Shown here one piece after another: positions 53,603-61,756 of a stretch of DNA of 64,000 bases (within the stretch, counting starts at the first letter, position 1; the number at the start of each line of letters is the position of its first letter). The notes beneath the pieces were generated by a model. It saw only the letters and a program-made list of their open reading frames with translations. It had not been told where the DNA came from and did no database searches. The stretch is from Pedobacter steynii. Lineage in GTDB: Bacteria > Bacteroidota > Bacteroidia > Sphingobacteriales > Sphingobacteriaceae. The stretch covers positions 186,001 to 250,000 of the forward strand of contig NZ_FNGY01000009.1 in assembly GCF_900103665.1 (NCBI RefSeq), given 5' to 3'. Both the position numbers and the translations under genes were made by a program.

Positions 53603-54382
53603 TTGCAAAATAACACTTTTTCAACATTATTTGTTGGTCAAAATCTTATCAAATTATTAGAGGTTGATTCTACCAATAACTTTTTAAAAGTGTTGGTGTC
53701 AAATTCCGAGCCATTAACCGAAGGAACTGTTATTATGGCAGATAAACAATTCGCAGGGAGAGGGCAGCAGAACAATGTATGGCATGCTGAGCCGGGATTG
53801 AACCTGACTTTTAGCATTTATCTGAAGCCATCTTTCCTTCCGGTGTCGAGACAATTCCTTCTTAATATGGCTGTGAGCATTGGTATTCGAAATGCGCTGG
53901 GACTTTTTGTAAAGGATGGGGCCAGGATTAAATGGCCAAATGATATTTATTATGGGGATCAAAAGATGGGAGGAGTATTGATTGAAAATATCCTGTCGGG
54001 AGCGACCTATAAGGCAAGTATCATCGGTATTGGTATCAATGTTAATCAGGTTCATTTTGACCCGAAACAGCTAAAAAAGGCCACTTCTCTGAGAGAAATT
54101 TTACAACAGGATGTTAATTTAATTGAGCTATTAGCAGAAATTTGCAGTCATATTGAAAAGCAATACCTTCAGTTGAAGTCTGGGAACTATAGTCAATTGA
54201 TGGAAGACTATGTCAATGGACTGTATAAATTTAACGAACCTGCAGCATACCGCCAAAATGGCGAGGTTATTGAAGGAAGGATCATTGAAGTTACACAATC
54301 CGGTTTATTGGGTGTCCTGACAAACGGAACGTTGAAGCATTATAATTTTAAAGAAATAGAGTTTTTAAACCATACACCATGA
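53603..54382 (+). CDS. birA: Biotin--[acetyl-CoA-carboxylase] ligase
   Basis: This 259-residue protein has the biotin protein ligase core: VDSTNNFLKVL, the GRGQQNNVWHAEPG biotin/ATP loop (about 51-64), RIKWPNDIYYGDQKMGGVLIE segments and the IGIGINVNQ strand. There is no N-terminal helix-turn-helix, so it is a monofunctional ligase without repressor activity. It attaches biotin to carboxylase carrier domains. The start codon is TTG; no ATG occurs before the conserved region. Its stop overlaps the start of the DsbD N-terminal-domain gene by 4 bp. Confidence 0.95.
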   Translation: MQNNTFSTLFVGQNLIKLLEVDSTNNFLKVLVSNSEPLTEGTVIMADKQFAGRGQQNNVWHAEPGLNLTFSIYLKPSFLPVSRQFLLNMAVSIGIRNALGLFVKDGARIKWPNDIYYGDQKMGGVLIENILSGATYKASIIGIGINVNQVHFDPKQLKKATSLREILQQDVNLIELLAEICSHIEKQYLQLKSGNYSQLMEDYVNGLYKFNEPAAYRQNGEVIEGRIIEVTQSGLLGVLTNGTLKHYNFKEIEFLNHTP

Positions 54383-54828
54383 AAAAAATCAGTCTGATAC
54401 TGGCATTTGTATTATTTGCGGTAATCGGGGCTTCTGCCCAGATCGAAAAACCCGTAACCTGGTCTTATCTTGCCAAAAAAATAAGTAAAACAGAAGCGAT
54501 AATTTACCTGAAAGCGAATATGGAAGAGGGATGGCACATCTATTCTCAGAATTTGAAGCCCGGGGGACCAAATAAAACGGTTTTTTCTTTTGCTTCATCA
54601 AAAGACTATAGCCCTGTAGGAAAAACGACGGAGCCAAAAGCGACAACTTATTTTGATGAGAACTTTAAAATGAACGTAAGTTATTTCGGGGATAAGGTGA
54701 TCTTTCAACAAAAAGTGAAGCTGAATAAAGCTACAGCGACGGTGAAAGGAACGGTTGAGTTTATGGTATGTAATGATAAACAGTGTTTACCTCCTGATGA
54801 GGTCAGCTTTAGCATTCCTGTAAAGTAG
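54379..54828 (+). CDS. Secreted DsbD N-terminal (alpha) domain protein
   Basis: This 149-residue protein has a signal peptide (about 1-20, GASAQ) and a single immunoglobulin-like domain that resembles the periplasmic alpha domain of DsbD. EEGWHIYSQNLKPGGPNKT and the redox-type segment VCNDKQCLPPDEVSF, with a Cys pair, are diagnostic. It should accept electrons from a membrane DsbD and pass them to periplasmic partners. The membrane DsbD is the next gene (252 bp downstream). It overlaps birA by 4 bp and is followed by a terminator. Confidence 0.85.
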   Translation: MKKISLILAFVLFAVIGASAQIEKPVTWSYLAKKISKTEAIIYLKANMEEGWHIYSQNLKPGGPNKTVFSFASSKDYSPVGKTTEPKATTYFDENFKMNVSYFGDKVIFQQKVKLNKATATVKGTVEFMVCNDKQCLPPDEVSFSIPVK

Positions 54829-54849
54829 AAACCAGGCATTTAGCCGGTA

Positions 54850-54884
54850 AAAGAGCGACAGGAAATCCCTGTCGCTCTTTTTTT
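54850..54884 (+). terminator. Intrinsic terminator after the DsbD alpha-domain gene
   Basis: AGAGCGACAGG pairs with CCTGTCGCTCT over 11 bp with a short loop, and seven T residues follow. It separates the birA unit from dsbD. Confidence 0.93.
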
Positions 54885-55079
54885 ATAGGTAATCAATCAA
54901 AGAGTTATCGGGTTAGCGTAAAAATATCCTGCCGGGGCCTGTATTCAAGGACTTAAATAAAAAATAATAACTAATTTCACGCCCTTATCACAAAGGCGAT
55001 TGATTCGCTGCAGCGGCATTCGATTGAAAATATTAGGAAGCACTGCGGTATGATCACCTTTAAAACACAATACACACAG

Positions 55080-56789
55080 ATGAAAAAAGGACTTTTAATG
55101 TTGGGATTTTTGTTGTTGTTTACAACAGCTTTTTTCTCGCATAGCTTTGCGTCAGTGCAAAAGCCGGATTCGGCCGCAACTGAAGAAGAACTGGTTTTTA
55201 CAGAAGTCGGTTCTGCTCAGGATAGTGCCGCGAACAATATTGTAAAGGATACCGTAAAAAAAGCAACTACAGTCGATAAAACGGTAGAAAAGCAGCAGCC
55301 TCTGGCGGCTTCCGGAACGTCAGAAAAAGATAAAACGCTTTGGGAAACATTTATTGCCGGTCTTTTAGGAGGCTTTATTGCTTTTCTGATGCCATGTATC
55401 TTTCCAATGGTGCCGTTAACGGTCAGTTATTTTACCAAGAGAGCAGGTAGCCGACAGAAAGGAATCGGGCAGGCCTTCATTTATGGTGTTTCTATCATTG
55501 TGATCTACGTGGCTTTCGGCCTTTTAATAACCGCTATTTTTGGCTCTGCCAAATTAAATGAACTCAGTGCCAGTGGTTGGTTTAATTTCTTCTTTTTTCT
55601 GTTACTGGTCATTTTTGCGATTTCCTTTTTCGGAGCTTTTGAAATCACGTTGCCGAGTTCCTTTGTAAATAAGATCGATCAAAAGGCCGACGACAGCAAG
55701 GGACTTGGGGGCATCTTTTTCATGGCGGCTTCTTTGGCCCTGGTTTCTTTTTCCTGTACAGGCCCCATCATTGGGACTTTATTAGTTCAGGCGAGCTCTA
55801 AGGGGGAATATCTTGCTCCGGCAATCGGGATGTTTGGCTTTGCTTTGGCCCTGGCGCTTCCTTTTACCTTATCAGCGATATTTCCCGGCTTTTTAAGTGC
55901 AATGCCTAAATCGGGCGGATGGTTAAATAGCGTAAAGGTTTGTTTGGGCTTCCTTGAGCTTGCATTGGCTTTAAAGTTCCTTTCAGCTGCCGATCTGGTT
56001 TGGCATTGGGAGTGGTTCGACAGGGAGATTTTTCTGGCATTATGGATCATTATTTTCATCCTGATGGGGGTTTATATTCTTGGGAAGATTAAATTTTCCC
56101 ACGATAGTGACGTTCCTTATGTCTCTGTTCCAAGATTGTTTTTTGCGATCCTCTCTCTGTCTTTCGCTGTTTATCTTGTTCCGGGATTATGGGGTGCTCC
56201 GGTAAATATTCTTAGTGGAATTGCACCACCCATGAATACTCAGGATTTTATTTTAAACGGTAACGGGGCTTCAGTTTCGGGCAGCCCTTCGGGATTTCCT
56301 GCAACGGTAAAGTATAGTGAAACATTAAAACCACCTGTTGGATTCCATTCGTTCTTTGATCTGGATGAGGGCCTTGCTTATGCTAAGCAGGTAAACAAAC
56401 CGGTGCTGATTGATTTTACAGGGCATGCCTGTGTAAATTGTCGTAAGATGGAAGATAAGGTCTGGATTGATAAAGAGGTGGGCAGATTGATTAAAGAAGA
56501 ATATGTGTTGATTCAGCTTTATGTGGATGAACGTAATATAAAAATGCCTAAAGAGAAAGTTCATTATTCAGAAGTACTAAGGACAACTACAGATGACCTG
56601 GGAAGATGGAATGGTGATTTTCAAGCAACAAAATATGTGTCAAATTCTCAACCTTTTTATGTATTGGCAGGGCACGACCTGAATCCGCTTGTGAAACCAC
56701 AAGGGGCAATTTTTGATGCAAAGGAATATGCTGCATATTTACAAAGTGGTTTAGATAAATTTAAAAATGCTGGAAAACCAAATGAATAA
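55080..56789 (+). CDS. dsbD: Thiol:disulfide interchange protein DsbD (CcdA membrane domain plus thioredoxin domain)
   Basis: This 569-residue protein has a signal segment, then the CcdA-type transmembrane domain with its two redox cysteine motifs MPCIFPMVPLTVSYF and SFSCTGPIIGTLL, about eight helices in all, and a C-terminal thioredoxin-like domain with CVNC (C451, C454). It carries electrons across the membrane. It lacks the N-terminal alpha domain; a ~80-residue Ser/Thr/Lys-rich linker follows the signal instead. The alpha domain is encoded by the preceding gene. The ATG at 55080 was chosen over one at 55050 to fit the signal peptide. It overlaps pfkA by 8 bp. Confidence 0.93.
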   Translation: MKKGLLMLGFLLLFTTAFFSHSFASVQKPDSAATEEELVFTEVGSAQDSAANNIVKDTVKKATTVDKTVEKQQPLAASGTSEKDKTLWETFIAGLLGGFIAFLMPCIFPMVPLTVSYFTKRAGSRQKGIGQAFIYGVSIIVIYVAFGLLITAIFGSAKLNELSASGWFNFFFFLLLVIFAISFFGAFEITLPSSFVNKIDQKADDSKGLGGIFFMAASLALVSFSCTGPIIGTLLVQASSKGEYLAPAIGMFGFALALALPFTLSAIFPGFLSAMPKSGGWLNSVKVCLGFLELALALKFLSAADLVWHWEWFDREIFLALWIIIFILMGVYILGKIKFSHDSDVPYVSVPRLFFAILSLSFAVYLVPGLWGAPVNILSGIAPPMNTQDFILNGNGASVSGSPSGFPATVKYSETLKPPVGFHSFFDLDEGLAYAKQVNKPVLIDFTGHACVNCRKMEDKVWIDKEVGRLIKEEYVLIQLYVDERNIKMPKEKVHYSEVLRTTTDDLGRWNGDFQATKYVSNSQPFYVLAGHDLNPLVKPQGAIFDAKEYAAYLQSGLDKFKNAGKPNE

Positions 56790-57765
56790 GATTAAAAATA
56801 TAGGAGTACTAACTTCCGGAGGTGACGCTCCGGGAATGAATGCTGCCATTAGGGCAGTGGTTAGAGCGGGAATCTATTATGATTTGAAAGTTACAGGTAT
56901 ACTGAGAGGATACGAAGGCTTGATTCATGGCGATTTCATTGAAATGGACCGAAAATCTGTCGCAAATATTATTCAGCGAGGTGGTACCATCTTAAAAACT
57001 GCCAGAAGTGATGCTTTCCGTACAAAGGAGGGCAGGGCAGAAGCACATCGTCAGTTGGTAAATCAGGGTATAGATGCGCTGATTGTGATTGGTGGAGATG
57101 GAACTTTTACCGGAGCTCATTTGCTGACTACAGAATTTGATTACCCCGTAGTTGGATTGCCTGGAACAATTGACAATGACCTTGAAGGAACCGATTTTAC
57201 CATAGGTTATGATACGGCCATTAATACCGTAATTAATGCTGTAGATAAGATCCGGGATACGGCGGAGTCGCATGACCGCTTATTTATTGTAGAGGTGATG
57301 GGGCGTGACTCCGGACTGATTGCTTTGAGAAGCGGAATTGGTGTTGGAGCAGAAGCGATCATGATCCCTGAAGCAAATATGGGAGTAGATGGACTGGTGA
57401 CAAGGCTAGAGTCAGGACGTAAGGATAAATCATCAAAGATTATCATCGTAGCAGAGGGAGATGAAGTTGGGGGTGCATTTAATGTAGGAGAAGTTCTGAA
57501 AGAGAAATTCCCTCATTATGACATCCGGGTATCTGTATTAGGACATATCCAACGTGGAGGAAAACCAAGTTGTATGGACCGGGTATTGGCTAGCCGCCTT
57601 GGTGTTACTGCGGTGGAGGGCCTGATCGCGGGTCAGTCGGGCGTAATGGTTGGACAAAAAAACCGTGAAATTCTTTTTACTCCTTTTGATCATGCAATTA
57701 AACATATTGACGCGAAAGAAATCACACCAGCCTGGTTGAAGCTGGTAGAAATACTTTCCTTATAA
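56782..57765 (+). CDS. pfkA: ATP-dependent 6-phosphofructokinase
   Basis: This 327-residue enzyme has the family signatures GVLTSGGDAPGMNAAIRAVV (about 8-27), GGDGTFTGA, GTIDNDLEGTDFTIGYDTA (substrate site) and EVMGRDSGLIAL, plus SVLGHIQRGGKPSCMDRVLA. It phosphorylates fructose-6-phosphate. The GGDGTFTG form is the ATP-dependent type. The ATG at 56782 overlaps the dsbD stop; one at 56767 is also in frame. It is followed by a symmetrical bidirectional terminator. Confidence 0.97.
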   Translation: MNKIKNIGVLTSGGDAPGMNAAIRAVVRAGIYYDLKVTGILRGYEGLIHGDFIEMDRKSVANIIQRGGTILKTARSDAFRTKEGRAEAHRQLVNQGIDALIVIGGDGTFTGAHLLTTEFDYPVVGLPGTIDNDLEGTDFTIGYDTAINTVINAVDKIRDTAESHDRLFIVEVMGRDSGLIALRSGIGVGAEAIMIPEANMGVDGLVTRLESGRKDKSSKIIIVAEGDEVGGAFNVGEVLKEKFPHYDIRVSVLGHIQRGGKPSCMDRVLASRLGVTAVEGLIAGQSGVMVGQKNREILFTPFDHAIKHIDAKEITPAWLKLVEILSL

Positions 57766-57769
57766 AGGT

Positions 57770-57809
57770 AAAAGAGAAAGGCCCTGAAATTTCAGGGCCT
57801 TTCTCTTTT
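57770..57809. terminator. Bidirectional intrinsic terminator between pfkA and ybjQ-like gene
   Basis: A perfect 40-bp palindrome (each arm 20 bp; core GGCCCTGAAA/TTTCAGGGCC) lies between convergent genes. It is T-rich at both ends on either strand, so it can stop both transcripts. Confidence 0.9.
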
Positions 57810-58129
57810 TATTCAATGATTACTGCTGTTCCTGTTGCTGCAACCATGAGCATGCTGCCACCACTTCCTACGGTTTCATAGTCTAAGTCTACTCCAATGA
57901 TCGCATTCGCGCCCATTGCAGCCGCATATTGCTGCATTTCATTTATTGCTGTATTTTTTCCTTCTCTTAAGACTTGTTCGTAAGAACCAGACCTCCCGCC
58001 AACGATATCTCTGATACCGGCGAAAAGATCTTTAAAAATATTGGCGCCAATTATGGTTTCGCCGCTTACAAGGCCAATGTATTTGACTACTTTTTTGCCT
58101 TCTATAGAATTTGTTGTTGTAATTAGCAT
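57809..58129 (-). CDS. YbjQ family protein (UPF0145)
   Basis: This 106-residue protein has the UPF0145 pattern: GLVSGETIIGANIFKDLFAG, then GGRSGSYEQVLREGKNTA and MGANAIIGVDLDYETVG. The pentameric fold is known, but the function is not; heavy-metal binding has been suggested. It lies 42 bp downstream of the nucleotidase gene on the same strand. Length is normal. Confidence 0.92.
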   Translation of the reverse strand: MLITTTNSIEGKKVVKYIGLVSGETIIGANIFKDLFAGIRDIVGGRSGSYEQVLREGKNTAINEMQQYAAAMGANAIIGVDLDYETVGSGGSMLMVAATGTAVIIE

Positions 58130-58171
58130 ATCGTTTTATTTTTGTTATTTGATGCCCGTTACGTGTAAATG

Positions 58172-58702
58172 TTACAATTCCGGACCTACTAATTTGTCCA
58201 AAACCTGCTGCCAGTTGTCTACGCGTTCGTAATCCGTCAGCAAAAGATTATGAGGGGAGCTGAACAACAGTTTCCTGCCTTTAAAGCCGATAAAGTTTTT
58301 TGCCCTGTCATCTATCATTACGTCAACATCTACGATCTTATCCCCGCAAAACATGATGTTCTGCCAGGTGATGAAAGGGAAGTGGTCGGCAAGCCAATCC
58401 ATTTTGTCTTCGAGTGAATTTCTAAACTCTGTTGCCGCAGAGACGATGTAAACGTCGTGGTGTTGTTGTAATTTACGGACAGCTTCGACACTTCCTTCGA
58501 TAAGGGGGAGGTCCCGGAAAAAGCCTTTTTCATTGATATAGTCGAACCATTTATGGTTGGCATGTTCAGGGACATGATGATAAATTTCGTTTCCTGGCTC
58601 AGGGATAAGGTCCAAGGGAACGCCGTAATCCCGGTGGTATAATTTGATAAATTTGCTTAGGGGATCGGCCAGGACTTCGTCCATATCTATTGCTATTCTC
58701 AT
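58172..58702 (-). CDS. 5' nucleotidase, NT5C type (5'(3')-deoxyribonucleotidase)
   Basis: This 176-residue HAD-family protein begins MRIAIDMDEVLAD, the nucleophile motif DMDEV, and carries IVSAATEF (motif II-like) and CGDKIVDVDVMIDDRAKN (motif III/IV with the acidic pair). The NT5C fold removes phosphate from deoxynucleotides. The ATG at 58702 was chosen because the nucleophile motif begins there; the frame allows seven more residues. It is divergent from rpsP. Confidence 0.88.
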   Translation of the reverse strand: MRIAIDMDEVLADPLSKFIKLYHRDYGVPLDLIPEPGNEIYHHVPEHANHKWFDYINEKGFFRDLPLIEGSVEAVRKLQQHHDVYIVSAATEFRNSLEDKMDWLADHFPFITWQNIMFCGDKIVDVDVMIDDRAKNFIGFKGRKLLFSSPHNLLLTDYERVDNWQQVLDKLVGPEL

Positions 58703-58776
58703 AATGGTATCGGTTTTGGTCAAATATCTCCAATTGGCCTAAGACTTATGTTAACTGAATTTAAAATTATTGCATC

Positions 58777-58807
58777 TTGCTAATCATTAGTATTTTACTT
58801 ACTTTTG
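58777..58807 (+). promoter_or_regulatory. Promoter of the rpsP-rimM-trmD operon
   Basis: A TTG (58777-58779; CTTG) is followed after 20 bp by TACTTTTG (58800-58807), matching the Bacteroidota TTTG/TAnnTTTG pattern closely. It lies 58 bp before the rpsP start. Confidence 0.65.
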
Positions 58808-58865
58808 CAACCCCGCAAGCATAAAGCTCCGGGAACTATGTTGAATACATAAACTATAAAAAGAA

Positions 58866-59453
58866 ATGGCAACTAAAATCAGATTGCAAAGATTCGGTAA
58901 AAAAGGAAAACCTTTTTTCCACGTAGTGGTAGCGGATTCCCGTTCACCAAGAGATGGTAAATTCATTGAGCGTTTAGGTTCTTATAACCCAAACACCAAT
59001 CCTGCAACCATCGAAATCAATTTCGAAAAAACATTAGACTGGGTTAACAAAGGTGCTGAGCCTACGGATACTTGTCGTGCTATCCTTTCTTACAAAGGTG
59101 TTTTATACAAAAAACACTTAGAAGGTGGTGTTAAAAAAGGTGCTTTAACAGCAGAACAGGCAGATGCTAAATTTGCAGAGTGGTTAGGTGCTAAAGACGG
59201 TCAGATCGAAGGTAAAAAAGATGGCTTAACTAAGTCTAAAGACGAAGTTAGAAAAGCGGCATTAGCTGCTGAAGCTAAGAAAAATGCAGATCGTGCAGCT
59301 GCTTTAGCAATCAAAAATGCTCCTGTAGCAGAAGAGGTTGTTGAAGAAGAAGTAGTAGCGGAAGAAGCAACTGAGGAAACTCCGGTAGCTGAGGAAACTG
59401 CTGCAACTGAAGAAGCTCCTGCAGCTGAAGAGAACAAAGAAGAACAAGCATAA
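58866..59453 (+). CDS. rpsP: 30S ribosomal protein S16 with long acidic C-terminal tail
   Basis: This 195-residue protein has the S16 core at about 1-85 (RLQRFGKKGKPFFHVVVADS, RDGKFIERLGSYNPNTNP). It is followed by a KDGLTKSKDEV linker and a very Ala/Glu/Val-rich tail (about 125-195). Typical S16 is 80-90 residues; a long tail is known in Bacteroidota. It heads the conserved rpsP-rimM-trmD-rplS cluster. A hairpin at 59473-59513 separates it from rimM. Confidence 0.96.
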   Translation: MATKIRLQRFGKKGKPFFHVVVADSRSPRDGKFIERLGSYNPNTNPATIEINFEKTLDWVNKGAEPTDTCRAILSYKGVLYKKHLEGGVKKGALTAEQADAKFAEWLGAKDGQIEGKKDGLTKSKDEVRKAALAAEAKKNADRAAALAIKNAPVAEEVVEEEVVAEEATEETPVAEETAATEEAPAAEENKEEQA

Positions 59454-59472
59454 TATTTTTGTTATTCTGAAG

Positions 59473-59513
59473 AATAGCGAAGAATCTTCCCTGGGAATGT
59501 ATTCTTCGCTATT
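59473..59513 (+). terminator. Hairpin between rpsP and rimM (possible attenuator)
   Basis: AATAGCGAAGAAT (59473-59485) pairs perfectly with ATTCTTCGCTATT (59501-59513), with a 15-nt loop. Only a weak T run follows (TTCGTTT). It may reduce transcription from rpsP into rimM rather than stop it. Confidence 0.55.
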
Positions 59514-59565
59514 TTCGTTTAACACGAATTGGTTTTGAAGGATTGAGATATTAAGGAATACGATT

Positions 59566-60093
59566 ATGAAGATTGAAGAAGCATTTTATATTGGTTACAT
59601 CACCAAGACTAAGGGATTAAAAGGAGAGGTTCAGCTATTTTTTGAATATGATGAGCCTGAGCTATTGGAACTGGACGTTGTTTTTGCTGATTTTAATGGA
59701 AAAATGGTGCCTTACTTTGTCTCGACTTATAAGCTACATACCAACAATACCGGCAATTTTTATTTTGATGACGTAGACCATATCGATAAAGCACAGCCTT
59801 TATTAAGAAAAAAGATCTATTTGCCGCTCACAAAAATGCCAGACCGCTCCAATGATGAATTTCACTATGAGGACCTGAAAGGCTATCTGGTTTCGGATGA
59901 AAATCACGGAGAGCTTGGCGAAATCCTGGAAGTAAATGAATATCCTCAGCAGTTCGTGGCAACGGTATCTTACCGGGATAAAGAAATCATGTTCCCCTTG
60001 AACGATGATATGATTGTGGAGATCGATGAAGAAGAAAGCATCTTAAGAGTTCATCTTCCTGATGGCCTGATCGATCTTTACCTCGAAAATTAA
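59566..60093 (+). CDS. rimM: Ribosome maturation factor RimM
   Basis: This 175-residue protein has the RimM start YIGYITKTKGLKGEVQLFF and a C-terminal PRC-barrel (GYLVSDENHGELGEILEVNE, IMFPLNDDMIVEID). It binds S19 and helps assemble the 30S head. It is 14 bp upstream of trmD. Length is normal. Confidence 0.95.
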   Translation: MKIEEAFYIGYITKTKGLKGEVQLFFEYDEPELLELDVVFADFNGKMVPYFVSTYKLHTNNTGNFYFDDVDHIDKAQPLLRKKIYLPLTKMPDRSNDEFHYEDLKGYLVSDENHGELGEILEVNEYPQQFVATVSYRDKEIMFPLNDDMIVEIDEEESILRVHLPDGLIDLYLEN

Positions 60094-60107
60094 ATTATCT
60101 TTGTCCT

Positions 60108-60785
60108 ATGCGTTTTGACATCATATCCGTTTTACCTGATTTACTTGAAAGTCCATTTGCCCATTCTATCTTGCAGCGTGCGCAAAAAAAAGGAATTGCA
60201 GAAATTATTGTGCATAACCTGAGGGATTATTCAACAAACAAACAAAAAAGCGTTGATGATTATCCCTATGGTGGCGGGAGTGGGATGGTGATGTCTATTC
60301 CTCCTTTTGCCCGTTGTATTGAGCAGTTGAAAACTGAGCGGGAATATGATGAAGTGATTTTTATGAGTCCTGATGGCGTTACCTTTAACCAGACCATTGC
60401 TAATGAATTGTCAGGAAAGGGAAATGTGATCATTCTATGTGGCCATTACAAGGGCATAGACCAGCGTATAAGGGACTTGTTTGTGACTAGAGAGATTTCT
60501 ATTGGGGATTATGTTTTATCCGGAGGAGAGCTTCCTGCAGCCGTTCTCGTTGACGCTATTGTGCGGTTGATTCCCGGAGTCCTGAATGATGAAACTTCGG
60601 CTTTATCAGATAGTTTTCAGGGGGAGTTGCTGGATGCGCCTGTATACACCCGTCCGGCCGATTGGAATGGACATAAAGTCCCCGATGTGCTGTTAAGTGG
60701 CCATGAGTTGAAAATCAATGAATGGCGCCATGAGCAGGCTTTATTGAGAACGCAACAACGGAGGCCTGACTTGTTGGAAGATTAG
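60108..60785 (+). CDS. trmD: tRNA (guanine(37)-N1)-methyltransferase
   Basis: This 225-residue SPOUT methyltransferase has KSVDDYPYGGGSGMVM (about 46-61), FMSPDGVTFNQ, ILCGHYKGIDQRI and GDYVLSGGELPAAVLVDAI, the trefoil-knot AdoMet-binding segments. It makes m1G37 in tRNA, preventing frameshifts. It overlaps the convergent HTH-like gene by 4 bp at its end. rplS, which normally follows, is 1.46 kb further on. Confidence 0.97.
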   Translation: MRFDIISVLPDLLESPFAHSILQRAQKKGIAEIIVHNLRDYSTNKQKSVDDYPYGGGSGMVMSIPPFARCIEQLKTEREYDEVIFMSPDGVTFNQTIANELSGKGNVIILCGHYKGIDQRIRDLFVTREISIGDYVLSGGELPAAVLVDAIVRLIPGVLNDETSALSDSFQGELLDAPVYTRPADWNGHKVPDVLLSGHELKINEWRHEQALLRTQQRRPDLLED

Positions 60786-61141
60786 CTCTTGCCGCTGAGT
60801 AAGCCAATAATTCTATCCTTATCTTTTATTTGTTCCTTTAGTGCTGCAGACATTTCTTTGCAGTTTTTGAGGTTATTCTTTAAATCACTGTATTCATTCC
60901 TGGATTCTGCGGTAAGGCTGGTGCCTGTTTCTGTTTTATAGGACCTTGCTTCCGTCTCAAAGAATGTGGAAGGCGGTACTTCTAAAATTTTAGCCATCAG
61001 CTTAATGTCCCGATATTTAATGGATTCATTAATCAGACTAAGCTTCAGTCCATCAAAAGTTTTATCCATTTGATTGACAAGCCAGGTAAAAGGTCTTTTC
61101 TTTTCAAGAAGGATTTCATCAACAACGGCTTTTATATCCAT
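60782..61141 (-). CDS. Putative HTH (XRE-like) regulator with coiled-coil tail
   Basis: This 119-residue protein has an N-terminal helical domain (about 15-62; FTWLVNQMDKTFDGLKLSLI, then IKLMAKILEVPPSTFF) that resembles XRE-type helix-turn-helix domains. A charged coiled coil follows (about 80-115). No partner domain is present. It is convergent with trmD (4-bp overlap) and divergent from the first of the paralogous pair. It is probably a DNA-binding regulator; this is an inference from pattern only. Confidence 0.62.
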   Translation of the reverse strand: MDIKAVVDEILLEKKRPFTWLVNQMDKTFDGLKLSLINESIKYRDIKLMAKILEVPPSTFFETEARSYKTETGTSLTAESRNEYSDLKNNLKNCKEMSAALKEQIKDKDRIIGLLSGKS

Positions 61142-61264
61142 AAAAATTTAGGTGTATTTTTTATTTTCACTAAAATAATCAGTATATTAGTTCTAAAAAA
61201 TTATGTACTATTTGTCATAATTTTGATAAACATACACATTTAATAATATTTTTCATAAAAGGTT

Positions 61265-61573
61265 ATGACTGAAGACCCTAAAAAGTACAAAATCAATGAT
61301 TATTTGAATCAGCTCAATGTTAAAGAGTACCGGATGGCGGTACAAATCATTCCCAAAATTTTGGGAGTTTCCCTAAATACTTTTCATAATTATCGGAATA
61401 TTTTATGGAATAGCACTCAGGATATTCCCTATGAAAAAGTCGTGATGTTTGAGCAGCTTTTTGAAATGAGGTCTGGTGAGCTAATTAACAATGCGATCTC
61501 CGTAAAAAAATTAAAAGATTTATTTCAATCCGAGTCCCCGGTTCTGGGAGAGGGAAAGGAGCAGGCCTGTTAA
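61265..61573 (+). CDS. Small HTH-like protein, paralogue 1
   Basis: This 102-residue protein shares its layout with the product of 61757-62053: KYKI start, a Y..A..IIPK segment, NTFHNYR, DIPY, and a GEL motif near residue 80. The IPKILGVSLNTFHNYR segment looks like a helix-turn-helix. It is preceded by an AT-rich 123-bp divergent gap shared with the XRE-like gene. I do not recognise the family; DNA binding is inferred. It sits inside the trmD-rplS interval. Confidence 0.6.
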   Translation: MTEDPKKYKINDYLNQLNVKEYRMAVQIIPKILGVSLNTFHNYRNILWNSTQDIPYEKVVMFEQLFEMRSGELINNAISVKKLKDLFQSESPVLGEGKEQAC

Positions 61574-61756
61574 GACGGAATTTTAATTTAATAATATTCT
61601 TAAAGTGAGTAAAAGTGTATTAATTGGAAATAAATTATGTATATATAATGCTTATGTATATAATTGTATTATGAATATTATTTTGTAAGAAATATTTTGT
61701 ATTGTATGTCAACAAAAGACCATTTGTAAACGAAAATTGCAAACCCAGTTAAAATT

